A stretch of DNA of 64,000 nt from Aphanomyces cochlioides. Lineage: Eukaryota > Oomycota > Saprolegniomycetes > Saprolegniales > Verrucalvaceae. Below, one piece after another: positions 20,437-32,200 of the stretch. Positions within the stretch are counted from its first letter, which is position 1. Each line of letters begins with the position of its first letter. The position numbers were made by a program, and so were the translations under genes. Location of the stretch: NCBI GenBank assembly GCA_019828595.1, contig JAHQRK010000004.1:868001-932000 (forward strand). Direction: 5' to 3'. The notes beneath the pieces are model-generated. The model saw only the letters and a program-made list of their open reading frames with translations, ran no database searches and was not told where the DNA came from.

Positions 20437-22246
20437 TAATATAATGCGTTAATGGATGTTATTTAACATAATTTGCATATTAAATTTTGAACGTAATTAG
20501 TGTAATATGATAGAATTTAGTGTTTTTGTTAACATAATATACGCACACGACAAAAAACCGACAAATTTCAGACTTTTGATTGGACAACTGACACAAAATC
20601 GTTCTCTGATTGGTTGTAAACTCATTTGAATCAGGTGATTGGACGAGGAAGTTGTCACGGCCGACACATATGGTTAACATTTAACATGTACAGCGTTTGA
20701 TTGGCTAAATTACCAAAACTCAATGTTTTGAATGAATTGGTCTGTTGTAAAAGGTGCAGATTGAGTATCATCGTTATAGAAACCTCAATGAATGAAATCA
20801 ACGAGTTATCTTTTGCATTCTGCACTAGACTCTCCATAGCCATAAAGCGTTTGATAGTGGACTGTAAACTTTTTGATTTGTAGAATGCACATAAATAGCA
20901 TTATTCCAAAATAAAGTTAATAACAAAATAATTAATTCATCTAATTTTATTTTAAATAGGGGTGATATAATTTCATTAAATAATTTTAAAATTTCTAACA
21001 CTTAAAATCTGATTAAAATACAGTTTTTCCGAAGAAAAAATAAAGAATTCTTCAATATTTAAAAATTATAATATTTTGCGTTTCACAGCGGTCTATAAAC
21101 TACATGACCACGTGTGATGAGTCTAAAAGATGCTTCCCGGTTTATCTAATGCATGATCAAAACCATGTGCCTTAAGCCGCTAAAACATGAGGCGACATTG
21201 GAATGAGACCTCTATTTTCGTGCGTGGTGCTCTCGATGATAGATTGAGAGCACTAAGCATGAATCCGAGTTTGGCTTCAAGTCGCCTGATTTTGCAGCGA
21301 GACGTTTATGCATGCTCCAAACATGTTGTAACTCTAAACTAGTGCCAGTATTACGTAGTTGTGTTTCAGCGCATGCTCAGTGCGTCGACTATTCAAGATG
21401 ACGGCATTTGTTCCTGTTCAACACTTTCAAAGGCATCGTTCTTGGTAGTAAATGCAATCAACATGCCTTACATCAAAGCTATGGTAAGCTGGCACTAGAT
21501 CAGAGTTGCGTCGTGTTCAGAGCATGCCTGCATTATAATCTCACATCAAAATCGGGGGATTTTGAAGCCAAACTTGGAATCAAGGTTGGTCTAGCTTCAA
21601 CACCGCCTAATATTTAGACAGCTTTGAGTACACGCTCTCTATCATGCAGTTGATGACCTGAGAAGTATCTTACAGATCATGACCGTTGGACACATAGTTT
21701 ATATGAGCACCATTAAACGCTGGATAAGAAGTGTCGCCTACAGTAATTTATCGGCCACTTGTATGTCAATAGAATCGACACTCTTTATACTCTGACTCTA
21801 CATGCTTTGCGGCATGCTGCATGTTTTCAGAAGGCAATAACTTGCGTCGGCGTTATAGGTTTCAACTTAATTAGACTAATTCAATATGCATTTAATGAGG
21901 ACTGGTTGTGACATTCACAAGAACCTAAATAATTGACGCATGATCTCATTCTAGGGAATATGCTCAATAACTGCATGTTGAATTAATCGAACTGGGTTAA
22001 ACTATCACGCTGACACAAGCCGTTGTCTTCTACAATCGCGCAGCATAGCAAACACATGTAGTAGAGGTGGAGTATGAGGATGTCGATTCCATTGCCGACA
22101 AAGTCAATCGAAATACTATTCTTTTCGACCAATCATAAAATTGTCGGATAAAATTGTCGTGTTTCCGATTTACTCTATACATGTGGAAGAGGTGTAGTTT
22201 AACTTTGTTTTGTCGACAGCGTGTCAAACAGAAACCAACAGCAACG
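20437..22246. other. AT-rich, gene-free spacer
   Basis: No supported gene in 1.8 kb. The left third has four ATTGG words (20577-20705: gattggaca, gattggttg, gattggacg, gattggctaa). A degenerate inverted repeat occupies about 21261-21582 (listed separately). The last 100 bases are the upstream region of the Frag1-family gene. Confidence 0.6.
21261..21582. repeat. Degenerate large inverted repeat
   Basis: The left arm (from gaatccgagtttggcttcaa, 21261) is matched in reverse complement by the right arm ending near 21582 (gaagccaaacttggaatc). Later in the arms both contain ctagtgccag and catgctc words in the same order. Similarity is patchy, so this is an old palindromic element, centred near 21420. 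No ORF inside. Confidence 0.55.
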
Positions 22247-23161
22247 ATGCGGCGGAAACCAGCGCGTGGTGATGTCGTGGACGGCACGTCATCACTGGCG
22301 CCGGCCAAGAAAACGTCGGCATGGGTCTATATCTACCCCATTCTTGTCCCTGTGGCTGGTTTGATCACCATGGCGAGCACGATCGGGTATAGCTGTACGC
22401 ATCAATTTACATGCTCCGAAGTATATCCGACGCTCTCGACGGCGGCCAAGTACCATCCGCAATTCTACATCTTTGCAGTTGGCATGAACACGACATCGTA
22501 CGCGATTTTTCTCGCCGTGTCGCTCTACTCGACATATTTGGCCCGGACCTTCACCAAGCCTTGGCAAAAGAAGTTGGTGACTGCCTACTACGTCTTTGGT
22601 CTGCTCACTTGCGCGGGCTTGAGTGCTCTTGCGACATTCGACTTGAGACGATGGCAGACGACGCATATCGTCTCGACGGTCTTCTTTTTCGTGAGCTCGT
22701 GGATTATGATGTTACTTGGACAAATCTCCCGATGGATCTTGCAGTACTCGCAACCAAACGACGTTGTTGCCCATCGGTAAGTTTCTCCATACTTGTCTGC
22801 ATATTCACCGCTTCTTTCCGTAGAAATGCCGTGCGTTGGGGAACGTTTTGGCTCGGGTTTGGCATCTTCCTCACGCTTTGCTGTACGTCATTCGTCTCCA
22901 TCCATCTCGTTCACTTTGATTTGCTTGTTAGTTGGCTTTTGCTACCTGTCAGTTCACGGGTACATTGAAAATGTCTTTGGTATTCCCTATTTGCTCGAAG
23001 CCATGTGCGAACTCTTCTCGATCGTGTGTCAACTCCTGTTCATGGGCACACTCTCGTCTGAAGTCGGCACGCTCAACGACAAGGTCAATTACTTTGGCGT
23101 TTTCGATGCCATTGTGCTTGGGTTTCTTGTCGCCTCCGGATTTGCAATCGAGTACATCTAA
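22247..23161 (+). CDS. Frag1/DRAM/Sfk1-family membrane protein
   Basis: Three exons (22247-22776, 22824-22882, 22932-23161) give 272 residues with about six hydrophobic segments. The family includes DRAM (lysosomal, autophagy), PGAP2/FRAG1 (GPI-anchor remodelling) and yeast Sfk1. The match is by topology and spacing: an N-terminal segment after a basic tail (KTSAWVYIYPILVPVAGL), a lumenal loop with two cysteines (YSCTHQFTCSEVYP), and later membrane helices with GFCYLSVHGYIENVFGIP and EAMCELFSIVCQLLFMG. Which branch of the family applies cannot be told from the sequence. ATG 22247 precedes the basic N-terminus. It converges with the RING/CXC gene. Confidence 0.8.
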
Positions 23162-23531
23162 TCGACACACAATCCAATGCTTCCATGAGCTTACGACGTC
23201 ATGAACGTCGTCTTTTAGATTCTAGATGCAACCATAACTCCAAAGCATCTCCATTTTCACTCGACGTATCTTGACATATCGTCGGAGCACTCTGTTGGAC
23301 TACGTGGCAATTCACTGGCCAATATGACATTTGAAATGAGTGAAATTTCTCGTCCATTGAAGCACATCTCCGTCACCAACCATTCCTCGATGGGATTACT
23401 TTCGAGGACGGACGAAAGTAGGAAGCTTCATGTGTGAGACGCTCCTTGATGACAAATACAACGCACTCCCTCCGCAGATATGCGTGGCTGATAGACATTT
23501 CAAACTTGTGAATTATTAAATTGGTTGTCAT
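23162..23531. other. Convergent 3' spacer
   Basis: Separates two converging genes. A small inverted repeat, gacgtcatgaacgtc, lies at 23196-23210 and could help end transcription. Nothing else seen. Confidence 0.45.
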
Positions 23532-25010
23532 CTACATGATCGTGCACTCGCCTTCGTTTTCATCGCCTTCCTTCTTCTCCACCGTCTTTTGCTTTTCTTT
23601 GCATGGGCATGCAAAGCTCGACGACACACCTGCAAAGTAGCATCGATTGCAATCATCGCAGTGGACATCACGGTGATCACCACATCGTTTGCACTTGGAG
23701 CAATGGTTGCGGCGATGTTTTTCACGGTCGCAAAGCTTGTTGCTGCACCATGAAAAGTCGTACGCCTTACCACAATCACAAGTGTAGCCGTCGATGCATT
23801 GGAGGATCGAAATTTCCTTGTCGGGACAGCAAGGTGCAGCAATGCGTTCGTGCAGTTTTGCCATCATATCGCGGATCTTGGACAAGTTGTGCATGAAGCA
23901 GTCGTCCTTGATGAGTGAGGACACATCAATGCCAGCCATGGCAATCGACAAGAATGGGTTTTTGCATGAAGTGCATCGGCAAGTCACACCACACATACTG
24001 CCTTCCTTGACACATGCGCAGCGCCCATTGCGGCAGCCCCCAGCACATCGGCAAGAGTTCGTCTTGGTCGGCTGTGGAACCATTGACACCGACTTCATGT
24101 CGCCTGACAGTGAAGGCATCGGAGCAAGTGTTGGTGCCAATTGGGCCGAGGAGCCGGTCTTGGGCCGAGGTGCAATGTGGACCATGCGGGGAGCTGCGGG
24201 AGCAGGTGGCTGGGGCGGCCGCATGGCAGGGTTCAACGTCTGGCCATTGTTGAGGATCATCCAATAGTTGGGCATGGTCGTAGCAGGAGTGTACGCGACT
24301 TTGTGTTGCGGCAATGCCACCTTTTCTGGCGCTTCAAAAGTCATGTCTTCTAGAATCTCCATGTCTTCAATGGGAAGCAAGTCTGTGTCTGTCATAGAAG
24401 TCGAATCATCTGACAAGAAGTTCATGAGTTCGTGGTCTTCCATCAGCGAAGTTGAATCCATCATATCTTGTGGGGAAGAGACATCCATGTCATCATCATC
24501 GCTATCATCAGCCATGAGTGCATCCACTTCTTCAATCACATCGGTTGCGACTACGGTCGGCGCCAACTGAACAGCGCCGACAGATCCACGGCAGAGTGGG
24601 CACGATCGGTTGGTCCGGAACCATCGGAGAAAGCAGCGGCTGTGAAAGATGTGTCCACAAGGGACGATTTGTGTATGTGCGTTGGCTGTAAGGCAGACAG
24701 AGCATCCATGCATGGAGACGGGGAGTTGTGGCGCTTGTTTGGCAATCGCATTGCACGTCTTAGCAATCTCGGCTTGGAAGACATCGACTGTGGGTGGAGT
24801 TGGTACGCTCATCTGTCCAAATCCCATGGAGGGTGCCTTGTTGTGGGAATATGGCGCATACGTTGACGACGGTGGCTTGGACGGAAGTGTGGGTGTTGTG
24901 TTGAAATTGTACTGATACGTCGGGTTCGTTCGTTCCGAATCGACGCAGATGACTTTTCCTGCTGAATGGGATCCCCATCCATCAAGTTGTACGCGTTTGA
25001 CTCCAGGCAT
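23532..25010 (-). CDS. RING-H2, CXC (tesmin-type) and cysteine-rich C-terminal protein
   Basis: Single exon, 492 residues. Around residues 102-140 a RING-H2 finger is complete (CSVCLTANAHTQIVPCGH, then HSRCFLRW and CPLC), suggesting E3 ubiquitin ligase activity. An acidic, Ser/Asp/Met-rich stretch follows (about 165-235), then a Pro-rich linker. About residues 320-350 carry one CXC-type zinc cluster (SCRCAGGCRNGRCACVKEG, CRCTSCKNPF) as in tesmin/CRC DNA-binding proteins, though such proteins usually have two CXC repeats. The C-terminal 90 residues are a third cysteine/histidine-rich region (CDCGKAYDFSWCSNKLC, HCSKCKRCGDHRDVHC) of unassigned type. A chromatin-linked ubiquitin ligase is a reasonable guess. 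The whole ORF is open, so the fusion is not a frame artefact. Confidence 0.83.
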   Translation of the reverse strand: MPGVKRVQLDGWGSHSAGKVICVDSERTNPTYQYNFNTTPTLPSKPPSSTYAPYSHNKAPSMGFGQMSVPTPPTVDVFQAEIAKTCNAIAKQAPQLPVSMHGCSVCLTANAHTQIVPCGHIFHSRCFLRWFRTNRSCPLCRGSVGAVQLAPTVVATDVIEEVDALMADDSDDDDMDVSSPQDMMDSTSLMEDHELMNFLSDDSTSMTDTDLLPIEDMEILEDMTFEAPEKVALPQHKVAYTPATTMPNYWMILNNGQTLNPAMRPPQPPAPAAPRMVHIAPRPKTGSSAQLAPTLAPMPSLSGDMKSVSMVPQPTKTNSCRCAGGCRNGRCACVKEGSMCGVTCRCTSCKNPFLSIAMAGIDVSSLIKDDCFMHNLSKIRDMMAKLHERIAAPCCPDKEISILQCIDGYTCDCGKAYDFSWCSNKLCDREKHRRNHCSKCKRCGDHRDVHCDDCNRCYFAGVSSSFACPCKEKQKTVEKKEGDENEGECTIM

Positions 25011-27678
25011 GTTGCTCTATCGCGTGATTCTTGCGGAAAGTCCGAGCGCGTCCAAGTCGTCGCCGCCGTCGGGAAGACTTGAGAATGACAGTTCAAAAGA
25101 AAATTTGACCGTTTTGTCGCATGTTGACTCCCGAGAGAATAAATTTTGGGAATTGTTTCACATATTTTTCAAATTTTGTGGATAAAATGAGTAAAAAATG
25201 GTCGATGATTTCCATGTGGATTGTACCAGCTTTTCCGATTCACTTGATTAAAGTATACAAAGTGATTCGATATGGACTGGGCTGTGGTTTATTTTCGTCG
25301 ATTTTGTACAAAACTATTTTGAAAAATAGCGAATTTTTCGTGGGCAAGACATTACACTTGAAAATTGTATGGTAGGCCAAACAGATGCAACAGTTCAGTA
25401 GTATACGCGTCGCATGCACTCGCCACTGCAAGTTGCATCTCTACATGATGTTACGCAAACCCAGGATGGAATTCACTCGATGGCAAGGCTCTCTGCGTGC
25501 TGTGAGCGCCTGCAGTTGAAGAGACGACGGGCGAGGCGATCTTCCAAGACGAGATTGCTCACGCTGTGAAATTCGCGACAGAAGGAGATTCAAAAATGTG
25601 AAGCGACACCATCGAACGGCGAATTTCACACGTCCTGGACGTGTTGGATGGAAGGCCTGTATTCGATCCAACGCTTCCTCGGCGTGTGAAATTCACCTTT
25701 CTGTGGTGCCACTCCAAAGCGAGGTTGAGAGATTTTCAACCGTGAAGTTGCGATTGTCTTTCGCACGACGTGAAGAACAAAGCGACAATTCTATACGTGC
25801 ATGGTCTTTGCAGAGAGAAGTCGCGCCATGTCACTCTTTAGCACTCGTGCACGACGAGAGAAGAAGTGAAAAGTTCCCCATCATGCTCGCGCATTCGTTT
25901 CTTTGTGGCTCGATCTTGTCCTTGGAGTTCTGTCTGAGTTGTCAATTGTCGAATCAGTTGGGAAAGGACACCTGGTGGAGTTTCAGGGTGCGATGCTCCC
26001 ATTCAGGTGCCGGGTGCATGAAGGAAAGGACGGACGATGGACGGCGCAGTGGCGCATTGGATAGCTTGCTAGCCAGCCAAGTTGGATGACTGAGTCTCAA
26101 GCGTGAAGTGGATGGAGTCTGGTGTGTGTATGGCGATCGCCTTTCGTCTTCTCTGAACGGTGGATGATACTGTATACCCTGGAGTACAAACTCGCCGAAG
26201 ACGACGCCCCTTCCAAAGTGCACCCAGCAGCAAGAACGGCGGCCTAAACCAACTGGGAGGTGAATAAAGGTGTCTCTAGCCGTTTGCCCTTGTCACAGTA
26301 GCTTATATCCATCGCGGAATTTATTGCTAGCCACAGCTCATTCCTCAGACTTCATGCTCACTGGTAGGCTTCCACACTCGTAGCGCGAGCAGAGGGTACG
26401 ATGGTAGTCATCTCTCAATTTTCACCGAGATTGGTCAATGTGCGAGTCAGGTAATCCCTTGACGTGTTGCTCCCACTCAGAACTGCGGCGGCTCCATGCA
26501 TTTCACGCCAAGGACTCGTTTGAAAATATGATCACAGGACGATCGATCTCCTTGGCGCTCGTGTTTGGCTGCGGTCACGATCGGAGGACAACTGCTCGTC
26601 TTGGCACTCTTGACGACTTTGGGGATGTTTGGAGGAGGGCACTTGTTCTCCTTGGCGCTACAAATGACCTCCACCGACCATCCCCATAGTCATCAAGAAC
26701 GGCAACGAGAACACTTGCCCTCTAATCATCACAACAGCCAACATGAGCGCCAAGGAGAACAATTGACCTCCGTGGCGCTCTTGATGACTACTGGGATGAT
26801 CAGAGGACAATTGTCCTCCTTGGCGCTCATGTTGGCTGCTGTCACGATCGGAGGACGAGTGTTCGTTTGGTTGACGCTAACTGGTGGCGCACCATGCGGT
26901 TGTCCTTGGGAGGTCTTCCATTGCTGGAATCACAACAATTCACTGTAATGCTTGGCTTCGGCTAGCATCTCCATGAGAAATGTGCGCTTGTCGTGCTCGA
27001 TCCATTGTAGGCTCTCCGCAGGATTCTACATTTGTGGCAGTTGTGCGGTCCTTGCGTTGCTTGACGCAGCTCACGTCGGCATCGTCATCCACCGCACGAC
27101 CCGCCTTGGTTGGAAACGAGAACCGGACGCGTCGACCGATCCATCGTTTCTGGGATCACCATACTCGTGTCGAAGGCGCTTTGCGGTACGAGTGGTGAGA
27201 CGACGCGTTGTTTCTTCGCCTCTTGGGGGTCGCCACTCTCGCCAAGAACAGACGCAACCACTACAAGACGTGGAGCCACCTCTGGACATCAGCAGTGCAA
27301 GAAGTCAAGGCCATTTTTCACCAACTCACAAAAGAGAAGGAAGTAAAGGACATCGGCTTCAGGATCTTCGAGGTCATCTACCGTCCAACATACTTCGTTG
27401 TGTCGTTTCATGTTGCTTCTTGGGCAACGTCGCTGACAGTTGGAGGATAAGTGCCGTGAGCACTGTTAGGCATGATCGTCTTGGTCATCGGGTTTCAATG
27501 TCAACGTGGGAAGCAAGACATGTTGAGACTTGTTTGAATTTGATTGCAAATGATATGCGTTCACTGAGAACTTGAAAGAAGTCGAGTGGACGTCTGAGGA
27601 GACGATATTTCTTGACAACGCGACTTGGTCTTGCTCGCATGATGCTGTACATCGCAGGCATCCCAGACACTCGCAATA
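25011..27678. other. 2.7-kb region without a confirmed gene
   Basis: Several frames of 150-200 codons are open (25598-26089 and 26952-27575, plus strand) but show no recognised domain and poor coding character. The stretch 25540-25700 has repeated gtgaaattc words in both orientations. A degenerate tandem repeat lies at about 26547-26880. The region ends at the left LTR of Copia-1. It may contain remains of a gene; I cannot resolve it. Confidence 0.55.
26547..26880. repeat. Degenerate 49-51 bp tandem and inverted repeats
   Basis: Units start at about 26547, 26596 and 26647 (tctccttggcgctcg, tcgtcttggcact, tctccttggcgcta), with more units at about 26765 and 26814 and an inverted one near 26720-26760. 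A 51-bp unit keeps a 17-codon frame. Translated, the better units give repeated hydrophobic peptides such as LALLTTLGMFGGGHLFS and VALLMTTGMIRGQLSS. Confidence 0.6.
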
Positions 27679-28052
27679 TGTCAGAAATGATAGTATATCC
27701 GGACTCTGTACGGATAGTGGAGATTCATTCTTATTTTATTACATGGTTTCGGCAACGAACATATAATGTATTCAAGTTATAATTTAAAGTGTATTTTATG
27801 AAGAGGAGTCCGACTCCTTCAAAGTAACAATAGGAACAAGGTCATCAACCAATCATATTTAATGTAACATTTGTTACATTATCATATGTTGATGGTTGGT
27901 TATGCTTCACGGCGTGCATCAGCTACGATGTGAAGAGGAATGCTCACTACTCAATTTGCTTCCTCGGAACTGAGCTCCTTCTAGCTCTACGTATTGTGTA
28001 TACCCTTCTCTATTGCTTGCTTTCTGCGTGTGTGTGATTGTTATAGTTGATA
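27679..28052 (+). repeat. Copia-1 left LTR (374 bp)
   Basis: Starts TGTCAGAAATGATAG and ends ...TAGTTGATA. Base-for-base identical to the right copy as far as I can read. It carries an internal inverted word pair, atgtaacatttgttacat, near 27861-27878. Confidence 0.95.
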
Positions 28053-28060
28053 TTTCAAGT

Positions 28061-29235
28061 ATGACTATTCCTGCTGCTTCTTCTGTGAAACAATCTCTTC
28101 CTGCGGACTTGGCTCTTCTGGCATTTGACGAAAAGAAGGCCTCGTTTCGTGTTTGGTCCCAATGTTTCATTAGTTATCTCGAGGGACTTACTCTAGAGAT
28201 GACAGGAAACTATCTTAGGGAACCTAAAAAGTTACCAGAACCACGTATCAAATACGAGGACTGGTTGACATGTGTGCCTCCTGTAGAATCTACTGGTAAT
28301 GAGGTTCATGATCAGTGGCATGCATACAATAGAAAGAGAACCGAGCAAAAGGTTCGATTTTATCTCTTAGCTCTTCTTCCTAAGTCTTTCGTTCAACAAT
28401 TACGAAATACGATACGACTGACTCAAAGACTCCTGTGCATGAGGTTTGGGCTGAGGTGAATCGGCGATACGGGATTTCTAACGTATCTGCTGTTACTAAT
28501 TACATGGGACAATTAGTCAAAATAGTTAAAAAACCATTTGACAATATTCAGTCGTGGTTTGGTGAGATGAAGTCCCTAAAGAATTTGATCAATGCACAGT
28601 CCCAACAGCACTTGGGACGAGATAGTGTAACTGATGATATGCTTATTTATTTGGCATTGAATGAATTACCTTCTCAATTTTATGGTGCACAGATTAAATA
28701 TGACTCTTCCTTCACCTTATCTGATATTGAGACAAACTTGGTGGGTGTTTTCGGTCAAAAAAGAAAATCAGCTATTTTGACCATGGGAGATCAAAATTCC
28801 AAGCAGGAAGTGCCTGTAAACAACGTCGGAAAATTGTCCAATCAGGGGCCAGGAAAGCGAAAAAAATGTCAATATTTCGGCCAATCAAAACAAGCGACAC
28901 GATGGCGGTCAAGGAAAAGCCAACGCGCGTCCGACGCCTCAAGGAATGAAATGCTTCTACTGTGAAGGGAAGTACAATGTTGCTGGCCAAGACCATCCCA
29001 AGTGGAAGTGCCCCAAGCGGCAAGAGGACTTCAGCCGGGGATGGGCTCGATCCAACATCTATGAGAAGCCAAGGAAGATACAAGATTCGACACCCCGAGG
29101 ACGGGACGCGACTCGTGAAGAAGTGCCCTGTGGCGCCGTGACCACTCGAGAAGAGGTGCTGCTGCCACCTATGGGCGATACAAGAAGAGAAATCGAGCTA
29201 CCCGATGATGACTCGAAAAGTCGATCGAAGAATTA
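28061..29235 (+). pseudogene. Copia-1 gag region, two internal frame shifts and a third at its 3' end
   Basis: Begins at ATG 28061, only 8 bases after the LTR, which leaves no visible primer-binding site. The frame shifts near 28410, again at the A-run near 28859-28866 and again near 29217. Features are a Copia-type capsid stretch (WFGEMKSLKNL, LALNELPSQFYG) and, after the second shift, a zinc knuckle variant beginning CFYCEGKYN and ending PKWKC. The broken frames mean that no single gag protein can be made from this copy. Confidence 0.8.
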
Positions 29236-32200
29236 TTGTTCGACGACGACGACGAAATGGGTGACGATATGATGCAATACTCCCCGGCTCTGGTGGCTGA
29301 CACTACTGCAACTCCTAGAATGGAGACAGTGGCAGCTTCCATGAAGTCTCTCTCAGTTGAGCTGGATCAGGTAATTGCATTTCAATTTCCGCATTTGCTA
29401 ACACTACGTTCAATGACTAGAAGTGAATGGGCACTCGATGGCGGATGCGGGCATCACATGACAGGAGAGGTACAATATCTAGTTAAATCTAATGTACACT
29501 CTGGTTTTGTGTTCAAATTTGGTGATGGGAAAGGTCTTCAGTGCACACATCTAGGCGTAGCGAAGCTTTGGTTTGATTCTCCCGAAGGAGTTCGACCATT
29601 CACATTCAAAAATGTAGCCTATGTGCCAGGAGCCAAAGCTAATATACTAAGTGAAAATCAATTGAAACGATGCGGATATTACATAGCAGATAGCTCTTGT
29701 GGCATGTACAAGTACGTGTTTAAGGATAATGCACTACAGTTGATTGCTAGCTGTATTAATGGAGCTTATTACGTTAAGAGTCATTCTATCAATGAGCGTC
29801 AGATTATATGTCATGCAGTTAAACATGCGCCAGCTCGCCAGACTATAATAACGAACGTGAATCGAGCGCACGAGCTTTTTCGTGAGTGGCATGTGAGACT
29901 AGGCCACGTGAACAGAGAAACTCTAACTCGTATGTTGACGTCTGGAAAGATAAAAGGTCTACCTCATCTACATGTCGATAGTTTAAAAGATCTAAAGATG
30001 TTTTGTAAGACTTGAGTTATAGCTAAGCACAGACGCATGTCCTATAAACGACGTGTTGGAACTAGACATCCTGACCCATTGGGATCTCTACACATGGACA
30101 CATGTGGGCCACTTAAACAAACAGGATTGTACGGCACAACTAGCGACATTCGCTACTACTGCTCCGTTGTAGACGATGCGTCGTCTTACCGATGGGCATC
30201 CTTGCACAAGACTAAGGACACAATTCCTAATACTATTAAAGACTTTGTGAATCTGGTTCAAAGACAAACAGACAAGGTCATTCGCCGAGTGCGAACAGAT
30301 GGAGGCACTGAGTTCAACAACAGGTCGCTTCTTAAATTCTACAATGAACTGGGTATTAAATATGAAAAGTCTAATCGATATTCACCCGAGGAGAATGGGT
30401 CTGCTGAGAGAGACCACCAGTCAAAGTTTGCTAAAGTTAGATGCATGCTTTTAGATGCTAATATGAATGCAAAGTGGTGGCCCGAAGCATTGATGTATGC
30501 TACGTATATCCAAAATCTCACACCTTCCAAGCGTCTGAGCGACAAGACACCGTATGAATGTGTTCATGGTGTCCTTCCTGATTTAAGTCGCATTCATATG
30601 TGGGGATGTGTGTGTTACGCACACATACCGCAAGAGCTTCGATCAGACAAGAAGCTCTCATCTAGGTCTATGAAGTGTCGATTCCTAGGAATAGCAGAAG
30701 ACTACAAAGGATATCATCTATTAGATATTCATAATAACAAGTTTCTAATTGCACGTGATGTTACTTTTGATGGCGGGTTCCTTGGAGATGCTGTAAGCAA
30801 AGTTTTCCACCACCAGGAGCCTCGCCTAACGCTCAGTGAAACCCAAGCAATTGACTTACTGCCCAGTGCAGGAGCCATGGGTTCGCATGCTGGTGATTGT
30901 GAGAGCAACGCTGCTCGTCGTGAGAGAAACGCTGCTCGTTGTGAGAGCACTCACGACAATGATAATGACATCTCACACACCTCAAAAAGTACTTCTGTAG
31001 ACGTACAGGACGAGAATCATTCAGACGTGGATGATCCTACTTCACCTTCCAGATCTAATCGTAAAAGGACAAACAATGGTGACATTCATAACTTGCAGTT
31101 AAAGAAAACACGAGTTACTAGAGTTAGTGGGAGTACTTCAATGAGGGTGAGTCAAAATGACTCTCCAACCCCAACCCTTGACTCTCCACCCCAAACCCTT
31201 GATTCTCACACGAGATCGCTTCGACAAAATCGTCGTCTCCCTCGTCGTTTCGATGACTACGTCTGCAATAATGCGATCATTCGATCAGGTCATCCAAGAA
31301 CTGAGTCTCTTGAATTGAATGTATTACTAAACTTATTGCATTCTGGACTTCGATCTATTGATCAACTGGCAGAGTATTCTGTAAATGTTGGTGATATGTC
31401 AACAACAACTCAGCCATATCCAAAAGTGGTTATACCTCGATCTCTAAAAGAGGCACTTACTGGTCCAAACAGTGCACAGTGGCGTCAAGCAATATCAGTC
31501 GTTAATCGATAATAAAACGTGGAAGTTGAGTGAGCTACCTCCTGGTAGACTAGCCATTCCGTGCCACTGGGTATTTACTGTAAAGTACCACTCTAATGGG
31601 TCCATCGAGCGCTTCAAGGCTCGTCTAGTAGCACAGGGATGCCATCAAGAGTATGGTGTAGACTGTGATGAAGTCTATGCACCTGTTGCTCGATTTGAAT
31701 CACTTCGACTGGTTCTAGCACTAGGTGTTATTCATGATTGTATTATTAAGCAAATGGATGTGCACACAGCCTTTCTAAATGGGTCCATTCCGATTGGTAC
31801 CAAACTGTACATGCGTCAGGCTCCAGGCTTTGTGCAGAGTCGTTCTAAACATCTAGTCTATGAGCTTGTTAAAAGCATGTATGGACTTAAGCAGGCTCCT
31901 AGAATTTGGTATCAACTCCTACATGAGTTTCTAACATCAGTTGGTTTTGAACGATGCAGCAAAGAATATTGCATCTATGTTCAAAAAGTGGGAGAACACA
32001 AAGACGAATGGATTGTTGTTGTGGTTTATGTTGACGATCTAACAATTATATCGAGGAACAATGAGTTGGTTGTCAATCTTCAGTCTCAATTGAGTAGTCG
32101 ATTCAAAATGAAAGACCTTGGAGACTTGAATTACATACTTAAAATAAGAGTTGAGAGAAATAGATCGTTAAAAATCATGACACTATCCCAGGAGAAATAC

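Noticed and set aside
24268..24570. Serine/methionine-rich open frames on the plus strand opposite the RING/CXC gene
   Set aside because: They are complements of the Asp/Ser/Met-rich coding stretch of the minus-strand gene; no independent evidence.
25598..26089. 163-codon plus-strand open frame
   Set aside because: No domain, no splice context, irregular composition; it overlaps repeated gtgaaattc words. Treated as chance.
26952..27575. 207-codon plus-strand open frame
   Set aside because: Arg/Ser/Cys-rich and unlike any family I know; minus-strand frames over the same bases are equally long. Not called.
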